Under the pieces are notes generated by a model. It saw nothing but the letters and a program-made list of their open reading frames with translations. It did not search any database and was not told the origin of the DNA. A program made the position numbers and the translations under genes. Shown piece after piece: positions 1 to 5,563 of a stretch of 8,287 bases of DNA. The first letter of the stretch is position 1. Every line of letters starts with the position of its first letter. Source of the stretch: JALYOK01 sp031419835 (lineage in GTDB: Bacteria; Pseudomonadota; Gammaproteobacteria; Burkholderiales; JALYOK01); the NCBI GenBank assembly GCA_031419835.1, contig JANOLP010000195.1, positions 1 through 8,287 on the forward strand. The letters run 5' to 3'.

Positions 1-211
1 CGACCATCATGATGCCTAAGCTGGCGAGAACGCTCCTACACAATGGGTGCAGCGCGGCAATTATCGTTCCTAGGACTCTCGCCTTACGGCGGTTTCCTGT
101 CGCGGTACCTTCGCCACCGGCGGCCTTGCCCATCGCAGTGGCGGTTTCCGAAACAGCCATCATTTGGCCACGGCGTTGGTTGAAGATGACGCGATAGAGG
201 TTCTTGTTCAT
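1..211 (-). CDS. Two-partner secretion exoprotein TpsA (FhaB/CdiA-like), N-terminal fragment
   Basis: Only the first 70 codons are inside the window; the gene runs off the left edge. The product starts MNKNLYRVIFNQRRGQMMAV, followed by SETAT. This is the extended signal peptide region (ESPR) found on very large type V exoproteins such as FHA, CdiA and related haemagglutinins, and it is normally followed by a hydrophobic Sec signal core. Here the basic segment RRKAR (about residues 41-45) leads into a weakly hydrophobic stretch, about 46-70, interrupted by His, Pro, Cys and Arg. The ATG lies 20 bases after the acyltransferase stop with GGAA five bases upstream, so it is the last visible gene of a tpsB-acyltransferase-tpsA operon. 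Family knowledge: such proteins are exported by Sec and then through the TpsB partner to the cell surface. Whether it is an adhesin or a contact-dependent toxin (CdiA) cannot be decided without the C-terminus and a downstream immunity gene. Confidence 0.88.
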   Translation of the reverse strand, partial: MNKNLYRVIFNQRRGQMMAVSETATAMGKAAGGEGTATGNRRKARVLGTIIAALHPLCRSVLASLGIMMV

Positions 212-231
212 AATATTTCCAGTATTCGGTA

Positions 232-771
232 TTAAATTGAATGGGGTGTGGGTTGCGCCAGCATCGGTCGTGCCTGCCACCAGGTTTTGGCATGAAGTGG
301 TGTTACGTTCTGGCCACGGAAGGTCATCACACGTAGTCCACGCTCATTGCCGCGGTGATAAAGGGCGCGGAAGCAAGAGTTGGGTAAAAGCGTCTCGATC
401 GTCTTGCGGAATTCTGTGGAATGACCGAATGGGGTAAACCAATCGGTGATCCAAGTTCGGTCACCGCTATTCCAGTCTTCAGGACGAAGTGCCGCCGCGC
501 ATTGCAAATAGCGGCTTTCGGCATCGGCACTAAAGTTAGCCCACGCTAAATAAGCGACAGGTCGCACAGCGGTACCGTTAGGCGCAGATGCGAGTATGAA
601 TTGTTGCGCTTTAAGGGCAGGCAAGACCAGTTTGTTTAAAGCGTGCAACGGCAAATCACGATGGCGCGGTGTATGCATCCACAACCAAGTGACGGAACCG
701 AGCACTTCGGCTTCGCTGTGGCCGGGCGCGCCCAACGCAGGCGCCGTGATAGTAAATGGGCCGCTTTGCAT
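232..771 (-). CDS. HlyC-family toxin-activating lysine acyltransferase (CdiC-like)
   Basis: This protein of about 179 residues matches the RTX toxin acyltransferase family (HlyC) along its length; HlyC itself has 170. Seen, in order: LGSVTWLWM, TPRHRDLP with the histidine equivalent to catalytic His23 of HlyC, VLPALKAQQF, PVAYLAWANFS, and DWNSGDRTWITDW followed by PFG. The Asp in ITDW is equivalent to HlyC Asp92. Family members move a fatty acyl chain from acyl-ACP to internal lysines of a protoxin in the cytoplasm. Its place between tpsB and tpsA implies the TpsA exoprotein is the substrate, as proposed for CdiC in some cdiBCAI loci. Start choice: ATG at 771 has GAAAGG seven bases upstream. 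An alternative in-frame GTG at 786 overlaps the tpsB stop by one base (TAGTG) and would add five residues, but has no clear ribosome binding site. The fatty acid used and the lysines modified are unknown. Confidence 0.92.
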   Translation of the reverse strand: MQSGPFTITAPALGAPGHSEAEVLGSVTWLWMHTPRHRDLPLHALNKLVLPALKAQQFILASAPNGTAVRPVAYLAWANFSADAESRYLQCAAALRPEDWNSGDRTWITDWFTPFGHSTEFRKTIETLLPNSCFRALYHRGNERGLRVMTFRGQNVTPLHAKTWWQARPMLAQPTPHSI

Positions 772-785
772 CGATGTGCCTTTCA

Positions 786-2561
786 CTAAAAGCTAAGATT
801 TACGTTAAATCCGGCGGTGCTGCCGGCGGTGCGGAAGAATTCCGGTTTACGCACCGGGGTGCCGAGGAAGAGGTCGTATTGCAAATTCTTGAACTGCCCC
901 CGTAGACCGATGACGGCGCCGGTCAAGCGCTTGCCCACCAGTAACTCGCTGGAAGGACCGGCGACTTCGCCGTGATCCAGACCCAGATAAAATTCTTGGC
1001 CGGTTGCACCGATCGCCACACCCAATTCGTTGCGCAGGAACCAGCCGCGCTCGGCCGACAAGCTACTTTCGCCATCGAAGCCGCGCACGGTATAACGTCC
1101 GCCGATGGCGAAACGATCTTGCGGCGTCAGTGTCGTGCGGTTGTTTTGAATCCGCACAGAACCGACATAGCGAAGTGATTGTTCAGCGAGTTTGAAGGGC
1201 GCATTGATGTTGAGATCAGCGGTGACTAATGCGAAACGCGAGGTTCCTTCACCAAAGGCTTCTTCCGGTGCAGCCATCGATTCGAACGCGCCGGTGCCGC
1301 GCTTGTACGCCAGGTTGGCATCGACGGTTGCCGCGCCGACAAACTCACGGTGACCAACGGACCCTTCCCAGCCACCGACGATGCGCCGTTGCACCTCGAC
1401 TTCGGTATCGTCGATGTAGTTATTCGACTTCCGTTGAAACGCACGGACGGCAACAGTCGACTTACGTTTCGCATCGCGGTAAATCAGTCGAGATAACTTA
1501 ATCTCAGCGTTGTTACTCGTGCCGCGGTAAGTAAAGTCTTGCGTCGCACCGGCGACAGTCTGGTAGTAACGGCTGTTACTGACGGTTGCGCCGATAGTCC
1601 AATAATCGAACGGCACCGAATAGTGAACGGTGCTGCCGCGAGTGCCCCGCCGGCCTTCATCGCCGCCTCCCATGTCGTGATTCGCGGTGATATAAAACAG
1701 ATCATTAATCGTCCACCCATTGTCGTAGCTTACGGTGATGCCGCCTTGGTACTTGCCGGTACTGTCGCCGCCGCTATCGTCAGCGCTCAAACCCAAGCGA
1801 AACGGATTACTTTGTTCGTAGCTGATCACTAGATCGCTGTAACCGGGTTTCGCGTCGGGGCCTTCGGCGGGTTCGATCTTGATGTCGGCTTTGGCGCTTG
1901 GGACGCGGAGGAAATTTTCTAGCGCTTGCTCGATGTCGCGCAGATTCAAGATGTCGCCTGGTTCGGCCGGTACGGCGTTCCAGGCATGGGCGCGGTTGGT
2001 CGTGCCGTGTGCGAAGCGGATGGCGTTGATTCGGCCGGGAATGACGGTGAGGGCCAGGACGCCGGTCTTGAGATCCTGCGGTTCGGCCAAGATTCGGCTG
2101 GTGACGAAGCCTTTAACAATCAGGGCATCTTGGGCGCGCTTGAGCAGTACGTTGATGCCTTGTGTGCCCAGACATTTGCCGATCGCAGAATCGTCGTGGG
2201 CTGCGCCGCCTAAACGGTTTAATATCCATTCGAAGCGTTGGCTCTCTTCGCCACGGAGTTCAATTTTATGGATGTCGAAACAAGGCGTTTCACCGATGGG
2301 CAATCGTTCCGGTGCAATCGGGCCAACTGCATCGGTGCGTATGTCCACTCGCGGCTGTTCACGCTCGCGGACTGCACGGTCACGTTCTTCTTGCCGGCGT
2401 AGTTCGTTGGCTGGATCAATGGCGCTGGGTAACGGGGCGGTTTGGGCGACGGCGAGACCGTCGACTAGACAAAGAGATAAGGCGAATGCAGCAGCGGCGA
2501 TCGTTCGCGCCGATAGGGGCACGATACGCGCACTCGATAATCGTTGCTCAAATTTACGCAT
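786..2561 (-). CDS. TpsB outer-membrane transporter (FhaC/ShlB/HecB/CdiB family)
   Basis: A 591-residue Omp85-superfamily protein that secretes its TpsA partner across the outer membrane; family members run about 550-590. Seen: signal peptide with hydrophobic core TIAAAAFALSLCL ending near AVAQ; a charged helix (ELRRQEERDRAVRERE, about 53-69) resembling the FhaC plug helix; a first POTRA domain (about 95-175) with two Cys and GFVTSRIL; a second (about 178-250) with LNLRDIEQALENF; and a beta barrel from about 255 to the end. The barrel has the VRGF motif at about 492-495, the L6-loop signature essential in this family, and ends in a C-terminal Phe (NVNLSF), as expected for BAM-assembled barrels. 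Start: ATG at 2561 has AGGAAG five bases upstream. An in-frame ATG at 2585 would add eight residues but lies in the loop of a leader hairpin and lacks a binding site. First gene of the operon, preceded by a cyclic-di-GMP riboswitch. Confidence 0.95.
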   Translation of the reverse strand: MRKFEQRLSSARIVPLSARTIAAAAFALSLCLVDGLAVAQTAPLPSAIDPANELRRQEERDRAVREREQPRVDIRTDAVGPIAPERLPIGETPCFDIHKIELRGEESQRFEWILNRLGGAAHDDSAIGKCLGTQGINVLLKRAQDALIVKGFVTSRILAEPQDLKTGVLALTVIPGRINAIRFAHGTTNRAHAWNAVPAEPGDILNLRDIEQALENFLRVPSAKADIKIEPAEGPDAKPGYSDLVISYEQSNPFRLGLSADDSGGDSTGKYQGGITVSYDNGWTINDLFYITANHDMGGGDEGRRGTRGSTVHYSVPFDYWTIGATVSNSRYYQTVAGATQDFTYRGTSNNAEIKLSRLIYRDAKRKSTVAVRAFQRKSNNYIDDTEVEVQRRIVGGWEGSVGHREFVGAATVDANLAYKRGTGAFESMAAPEEAFGEGTSRFALVTADLNINAPFKLAEQSLRYVGSVRIQNNRTTLTPQDRFAIGGRYTVRGFDGESSLSAERGWFLRNELGVAIGATGQEFYLGLDHGEVAGPSSELLVGKRLTGAVIGLRGQFKNLQYDLFLGTPVRKPEFFRTAGSTAGFNVNLSF

Positions 2562-2609
2562 TTCAACTTCCTGGTTAAACAACATTCAATAAAACACCAG
2601 GAAGCCGAA
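2562..2609 (-). promoter_or_regulatory. Ribosome-binding-site-sequestering hairpin of tpsB (riboswitch expression platform)
   Basis: On the minus strand TTCGGCTTCCTGGT (2609 down to 2596) pairs over all 14 positions, two of them G-U, with ACCAGGAAGTTGAA (2575 down to 2562), leaving a 20-base loop. The right arm contains the AGGAAG ribosome binding site and ends directly before the tpsB ATG at 2561. When formed, this stem should block translation initiation. It lies about 57 bases downstream of the c-di-GMP-I aptamer, so it is the obvious expression platform. No U-run follows, so control looks translational rather than by termination. Whether the ligand favours or disfavours the stem cannot be read off with certainty. 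Confidence 0.82.
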
Positions 2610-2616
2610 CATCGCG

Positions 2617-2650
2617 ATCCGGGCCTACAATAGAACTGCAGGCCGCGGAT
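2617..2650 (-). other. Linker hairpin between riboswitch aptamer and RBS hairpin
   Basis: In the minus-strand leader, GGCCTGCA (2644-2637) pairs with TGTAGGCC (2629-2622) around a 7-base loop. ATCC (2650-2647) pairs with GGAT (2620-2617) below a small internal loop. This gives a stable two-part stem of 12 pairs, one of them G-U. It is not followed by a run of U, so it is not an intrinsic terminator. It may insulate the aptamer from the platform or take part in an alternative fold. Confidence 0.5.
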
Positions 2651-2666
2651 AGGCGGTTCAACAACT

Positions 2667-2768
2667 CAACTGGTGGCTCCGCTGCCATAAAGCGTTTTTA
2701 TTGTCGCGTTTGTTAGGCCGGAAGCTTTGCGTCCCTGTCTTTCGATCAGGTATGCCGCGTTTCAGTTA
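2667..2768 (-). promoter_or_regulatory. Cyclic-di-GMP-I (GEMM-I) riboswitch aptamer
   Basis: The minus-strand leader of tpsB carries the conserved GEMM-I parts in order. (1) GGCAUACC, a variant of the usual GGCAAACC. (2) A hairpin with CCUG (2750-2747) pairing CAGG (2737-2734), capped by a GAAA tetraloop (2743-2740) with one bulged A. (3) GACGCAAAGC (2733-2724), the most invariant block. (4) UCCGGCCUAA and UAUGGCAGCGGA, which pair as UCCG/CGGA and CC/GG and place CCUAA opposite UAUGG, almost the classic 11-base GAAA tetraloop receptor; the stem continues with AAA/UUU and GCG/CGC. (5) GCCACC, matching the GUUACC end of the Vibrio Vc2 aptamer. A closing stem UAACUG (2768-2763) with CAGUUG (2672-2667) is proposed. 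By alignment with Vc2 from memory, the ligand-contacting G20 (2756) and C92 (2673) are retained, which favours c-di-GMP over cGAMP. The aptamer controls the tpsB-acyltransferase-tpsA operon. Confidence 0.93.
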
Positions 2769-3038
2769 CGTGCTAATTCAGAAGCGAATACTAGGCCATC
2801 CAATTCAATCCGATTGTGAAGATTTGTGAGAACTAGGCTGGATGGGGTTCCTCGGGCGACGCTACGACGATACAATCTTGGCGGTAAGCTACTGAATCGG
2901 GAAAGCGACGGTAGATGATGCCCAAGAATCGTCACTGTTGCCTGAATTTAGTCACATTGCGGCGCGCGAAATACCTGCTGTAGAAAACGCGGCGCGGCAA
3001 TGTCTGCAGCAATATTAGTTTGATGGAGAACTCAAAGG
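2769..3038. other. Divergent intergenic region, promoters expected
   Basis: These 270 bases lie between the riboswitch leader (minus) and the small plus-strand gene. Promoters for both directions must lie here or nearby. For the plus strand, TTGCGG (2957-2962) and TAGAAA (2981-2986) with an 18-base spacer form a weak sigma-70-like pair. For the minus strand, TAGTAT (2793-2788) is a possible -10 upstream of the aptamer, but no good -35 is visible. No coding sequence is supported here. Confidence 0.35.
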
Positions 3039-3281
3039 TTGACGATCGATAAAGCGCAACGACGCCGAGAAAATACTGAATTGGTTGACACCAGCGGAAT
3101 TCCGTTTACCGTCAGCGACGAAGGGCGATGCTTGAGTTTTAGAGAAACGGGTAAGCCGATGGTGGATTTTTATCCGGAGACTGGGCGGTGGCGGCGGATG
3201 AAACCAAAGTGGGTGGGCGGATTGGGTGCGCAGGCATTCTTGGACTGGTATCGGACGCAGGCTGACGATGGCGGCAAGTAA
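3039..3281 (+). CDS. Small hypothetical protein, 80 residues
   Basis: I do not recognise this protein. It is charged and soluble with no membrane segment or signal peptide. The centre reads like a compact beta fold (PFTVSDEGRCLSF then VDFYPETGRW), followed by a likely helix (AQAFLDWYRTQA). The proposed start is TTG at 3039, with GGAG ten bases upstream. The frame is closed by a stop at 3021, so a longer form is not possible; a later TTG at 3081 is an alternative. It precedes the AP2-domain gene by 87 bases in the same orientation and may be cotranscribed with it. The sensible amino-acid composition and lack of a longer overlapping frame favour a real gene, but the non-ATG start leaves doubt. 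Confidence 0.55.
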   Translation: MTIDKAQRRRENTELVDTSGIPFTVSDEGRCLSFRETGKPMVDFYPETGRWRRMKPKWVGGLGAQAFLDWYRTQADDGGK

Positions 3282-3368
3282 CTATGCCGGAATAAATGAT
3301 GTAAGACGTTATCGCCCATCATTGACGCGAGACGAATCGAAAGCCAATGTTTTAGGTGAAATTTCCGA

Positions 3369-3836
3369 ATGTATGCCATCACCCGATTAAAGGCCGCGCG
3401 CAACGCCTGGTATTGGGCGGTGCATTTTTGGCGGCGCGGCAAACTTTACTTCAAGCGATTCTACGATCTCAAATCCGGCGGCTCGATGCAAGCGCGAGCG
3501 GCGGCCATCGCCTGGCGGGACGAACAAATCGCGCAAGCCGAGGTGTTGACGTTGAGGGATTTCCATGCCCAGCGCCGGTCGAATAACACCAGCGGCGTGC
3601 CGGGTGTGCACTTGGTCAAATCGGCCAGTCAGCCGGACGGCGCCTGGCAAGCCAAGATTACGTTACCCGATGGCCACAAAGTGCATAAAAGTTTTTCGAT
3701 TCGGAAATTTGGGTATGCCGACGCGTTCGACCTGGCCGTCAAGGCGCGCACGGAATTGCTTGCGTTGGTTGACGATCGCCCCTATCTAATGCACCCCGTC
3801 GCCAAGCGGATGGCAGCGACGTGTGGTAAAAAATAA
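3369..3836 (+). CDS. AP2-domain DNA-binding protein, two AP2-like units
   Basis: A 155-residue basic protein. The second half (about 71-131) has the features of an AP2/ERF-type domain as found in bacteria and phages: NNTSGVPGVH, then W-x-A-x-I (WQAKITLP), a GHKVHKSF turn, and the helix FGYADAFDLAVKARTELL. The first part (about 12-56) looks like a diverged copy: WYWAVHFWRRGKLYFKRF, then GG and a helix with AIAWRDEQ. The three-stranded sheet of such domains contacts DNA. In bacteria they occur in HNH homing endonucleases and in stand-alone proteins of uncertain role; no HNH nuclease motif is visible here. ATG at 3369 has AGGTG ten bases upstream. It is convergent with the thiolase gene and read away from the TPS operon. 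A regulatory or mobile-element origin is possible; the role is unknown. Confidence 0.75.
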   Translation: MYAITRLKAARNAWYWAVHFWRRGKLYFKRFYDLKSGGSMQARAAAIAWRDEQIAQAEVLTLRDFHAQRRSNNTSGVPGVHLVKSASQPDGAWQAKITLPDGHKVHKSFSIRKFGYADAFDLAVKARTELLALVDDRPYLMHPVAKRMAATCGKK

Positions 3837-4152
3837 ACTAAGCATCGCTTTCGCGCCACCCTGATCAATGAGTCGCCTGGCGATCTACATTCGATAAATT
3901 CTGCTCTCAAAAAACCGGGGTTTTGAGATTGAACGTCTGGTTCCGGACGCGATGTTCTAGCGTACGCCCGCCATGACGCTGGGTCGCGTGAACCTCGCGA
4001 TCTATCGTCATCGAGCGCGCTATGTTGGGGTTAGTGTAAGTTGGCCCGGCGCGCGCTACCGGCGGGTATTGGCCGAAAGCCTTGCGTGACAGATGCGGCG
4101 GCACCACAAAACGCACCGCCAAACAAATGAAAACTTGAGGCCTATCCCAAAA
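3837..4152. other. Intergenic region between convergent genes, no supported gene
   Basis: These 316 bases separate the AP2 gene (plus) from the thiolase gene (minus). No protein in any frame here has a recognisable family or a good start. Two structures are visible: an inverted repeat at 3905-3928, listed separately, and a minus-strand hairpin at 4097-4120 (GGCGGUGC with GUGCCGCC, two G-U pairs). The hairpin lies about 32 bases beyond the thiolase stop but has no U-run after it, so it is at best a weak 3' end structure. Confidence 0.5.
3905..3928. terminator. Inverted repeat, possible bidirectional terminator
   Basis: TCTCAAAA (3905-3912) and TTTTGAGA (3921-3928) are perfect inverted copies around an 8-base centre, AACCGGGG. 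The repeat lies 69 bases after the AP2 stop and about 225 bases after the thiolase stop, between the two convergent genes. The U-tracts are inside the arms rather than after the stem and the stem is A/T-rich, so termination is only a position-based guess. Confidence 0.3.
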
Positions 4153-5355
4153 TTAGATGCGCTCAATAATTATTGCAATACCTTGCCCTACGCCGATACA
4201 CATCGTGCATAGTGCATAGCGGCCTTGAACTCGCTGTAACTGATTCAGCGCGGTCGCGATCAATCGCGCACCGGAAGCACCGAGCGGATGGCCGACGGCA
4301 ATCGCGCCACCATTGGGGTTCACCCGAGCATCATCGTCCGCCAAACCATGATCTCGTGTCACCGCTAAACCTTGTGCGGCGAACGCTTCGTTAAGTTCGA
4401 TCACATCCATTTGAGAAATGTTCAGCCCGGTTTTTTCCAACACTTTGCGCATTGCCGGCGCCGGACCGAAACCCATGATGCGCGGCGCAACACCCGCCGT
4501 GGCCATGGCGAGCACCCGAGCCCTTGGAGTCAGTCCGTGTTGCTTAATCGCACTTTCCGACGCAAGCAAAATCGCGCAGGCACCGTCGTTCACGCCCGAG
4601 GCATTTCCTGCGGTCACGGTACCGTCTTCTTTCACTATGCCTTTCAGTTTTGCCAACGCCTCAAGACTCGTCTCACGCGGATGTTCGTCATTTGTGATGA
4701 TCAACGGATCGCCTTTTTTCTGCGGCAAGTTCACAGGCATAATTTCGCTTTTGAAAAAACCTGCTTTAAACGCCGCCGCATAACGCTGCTGGCTGCGCAG
4801 CGCGAAAGCATCTTGATCGGCGCGCGCAATGTTGAAATCGAGCGCGACGTTTTCCGCCGTCTCCGGCATAGAATCGATGCCGTACATTTTTTTCATGAGC
4901 GGGTTAACGAAGCGCCAACCGATGGTCGTGTCCTCTATTTTTGCAGCGCGCGAAAATGCGCTCTCCGCCTTCGCCAACACGAACGGCGCCCGGGACATAC
5001 TCTCGACGCCTCCGGCGATCATCAAATGCGTCTCGCCAGATTTAATCGCACGCGCGGCCGTACCGGTGGCTTCCATGCTCGATCCGCATAAGCGATTCAC
5101 CGTCACACCCGGCACGTCGACCGGCAAGCCCGCAAGTAATGAGGCCATGCGCGCGACGTTGCGATTATCTTCGCCCGCTTGGTTTACGCAACCGTAGATC
5201 ACATCATCCACCGCTTTCCAATCGACTTGCGGATTGCGTTCCATCAATGCTTTGATTGGAAGTGTCGCGAGATCGTCGGTACGAACGGAAGAAAGCGCGC
5301 CGCCATAGCGGCCGAATGGTGTGCGGATTGCGTCACAGATGTAGGCGTTGGACAT
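4153..5355 (-). CDS. pcaF: 3-oxoadipyl-CoA thiolase (PcaF/PaaJ type)
   Basis: A 400-residue thiolase that cleaves 3-oxoadipyl-CoA with CoA to succinyl-CoA and acetyl-CoA, the last step of the 3-oxoadipate pathway for aromatic compounds; PaaJ does the same job in phenylacetate breakdown. Seen: N-terminal DAIRTPFGRYGGALSSVRTD, typical of this subfamily; nucleophile Cys90 in VNRLCGSSM; GGVESMSRAPF; NEAFA near the active site; His356 in GHPLGASG; and Cys386 in CIGVGQG. The length and all catalytic residues fit an intact enzyme. Start: ATG at 5355 has GAGG five bases upstream and gives the family's usual N-terminus. The frame stays open to 5490, but that extension translates a tandem repeat and is not expected to be made. 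It lies 208 bases after livM on the same strand, so an operon with the transporter is possible. Choosing PcaF over PaaJ rests on overall similarity only; no other pathway gene is in view. Confidence 0.9.
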   Translation of the reverse strand: MSNAYICDAIRTPFGRYGGALSSVRTDDLATLPIKALMERNPQVDWKAVDDVIYGCVNQAGEDNRNVARMASLLAGLPVDVPGVTVNRLCGSSMEATGTAARAIKSGETHLMIAGGVESMSRAPFVLAKAESAFSRAAKIEDTTIGWRFVNPLMKKMYGIDSMPETAENVALDFNIARADQDAFALRSQQRYAAAFKAGFFKSEIMPVNLPQKKGDPLIITNDEHPRETSLEALAKLKGIVKEDGTVTAGNASGVNDGACAILLASESAIKQHGLTPRARVLAMATAGVAPRIMGFGPAPAMRKVLEKTGLNISQMDVIELNEAFAAQGLAVTRDHGLADDDARVNPNGGAIAVGHPLGASGARLIATALNQLQRVQGRYALCTMCIGVGQGIAIIIERI

Positions 5356-5375
5356 TTTTACCTCGATGGAATAAA

Positions 5376-5417
5376 GGATGAAGGATGAGGGATGAGGGAT
5401 GAGGGATGAAGGATGAA
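5376..5417. repeat. Heptamer tandem repeat, six copies of GGATGAR
   Basis: Six consecutive uninterrupted 7-base units, GGATGAA or GGATGAG, fill 5376-5417, starting 21 bases upstream of the pcaF start codon. Order of the last base: A, G, G, G, A, A. The unit has no relation to codon use of the flanking genes. A related single motif (AGGGATGAAAAG, read on the minus strand) occurs at the end of livM. Short heptamer arrays of this kind can change length by slippage. Because the array sits in the 5' leader of pcaF, its length may influence expression. Confidence 0.9.
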
Positions 5418-5441
5418 TTTTTAAAACGATCGGGCTGTGAC

Positions 5442-5503
5442 CCGCATCGGTATTGCCTCTCAGCCCGTGCCATGCTAAAAGCCGCATCAATACTTGCTCT
5501 CAG
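5442..5503. repeat. Diverged 22-bp direct repeat with palindrome upstream of pcaF
   Basis: CCGCATCGGTATTGCCTCTC plus AG (5442-5463) recurs as CCGCATCAATACTTGCTCTC plus AG (5482-5503), 17 of 22 bases identical and offset by 40 bases, close to four helical turns. The second copy runs into a perfect odd palindrome, TGCTCTCAGAGCA (5495-5507). Just left of the first copy, CGGG and CCCG (5431-5444) form a small hairpin. Two sites on the same face of DNA in the livM-pcaF gap are compatible with binding sites for a regulator, but they could also be decayed repeat copies. Confidence 0.5.
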
Positions 5504-5563
5504 AGCATCGCTATTAATGGATTTACACGCTATGCGATAAAGCATTTTTTCGCTCTTAACCTT

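Noticed and set aside
84..293. 69-residue minus-strand frame at the left end
   Set aside because: It overlaps the ESPR-bearing start of tpsA in another frame and shows no family features.
1879..2592. 237-residue open frame on the plus strand
   Set aside because: It lies entirely antisense to tpsB, has an Arg/Ser/Pro-rich shadow composition and no recognisable domain; tpsB on the other strand has full family motifs.
3907..4122. 71-residue frame on the minus strand in the gap after the thiolase gene
   Set aside because: No clear ribosome binding site, no recognisable motif, and its end overlaps the inverted repeat at 3905-3928. Not strong enough to call a gene.
4372..5091. 239-residue open frame on the plus strand
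   Set aside because: Antisense to the thiolase gene with shadow composition rich in Arg, His and Cys; the thiolase has all its catalytic residues.
5376..5417. Possible CRISPR array
   Set aside because: The units are contiguous heptamers without spacers and no cas genes are nearby.
5356..5490. N-terminal extension of the thiolase frame
   Set aside because: It translates the heptamer array and gives a repetitive peptide absent from thiolases; the ATG at 5355 has a good binding site and the family N-terminus.
5532..5550. ATGC/GCAT hairpin followed by six T on the plus strand
   Set aside because: It looks like a terminator only for plus-strand transcription, but no plus-strand gene precedes it, and the stem is just four pairs.
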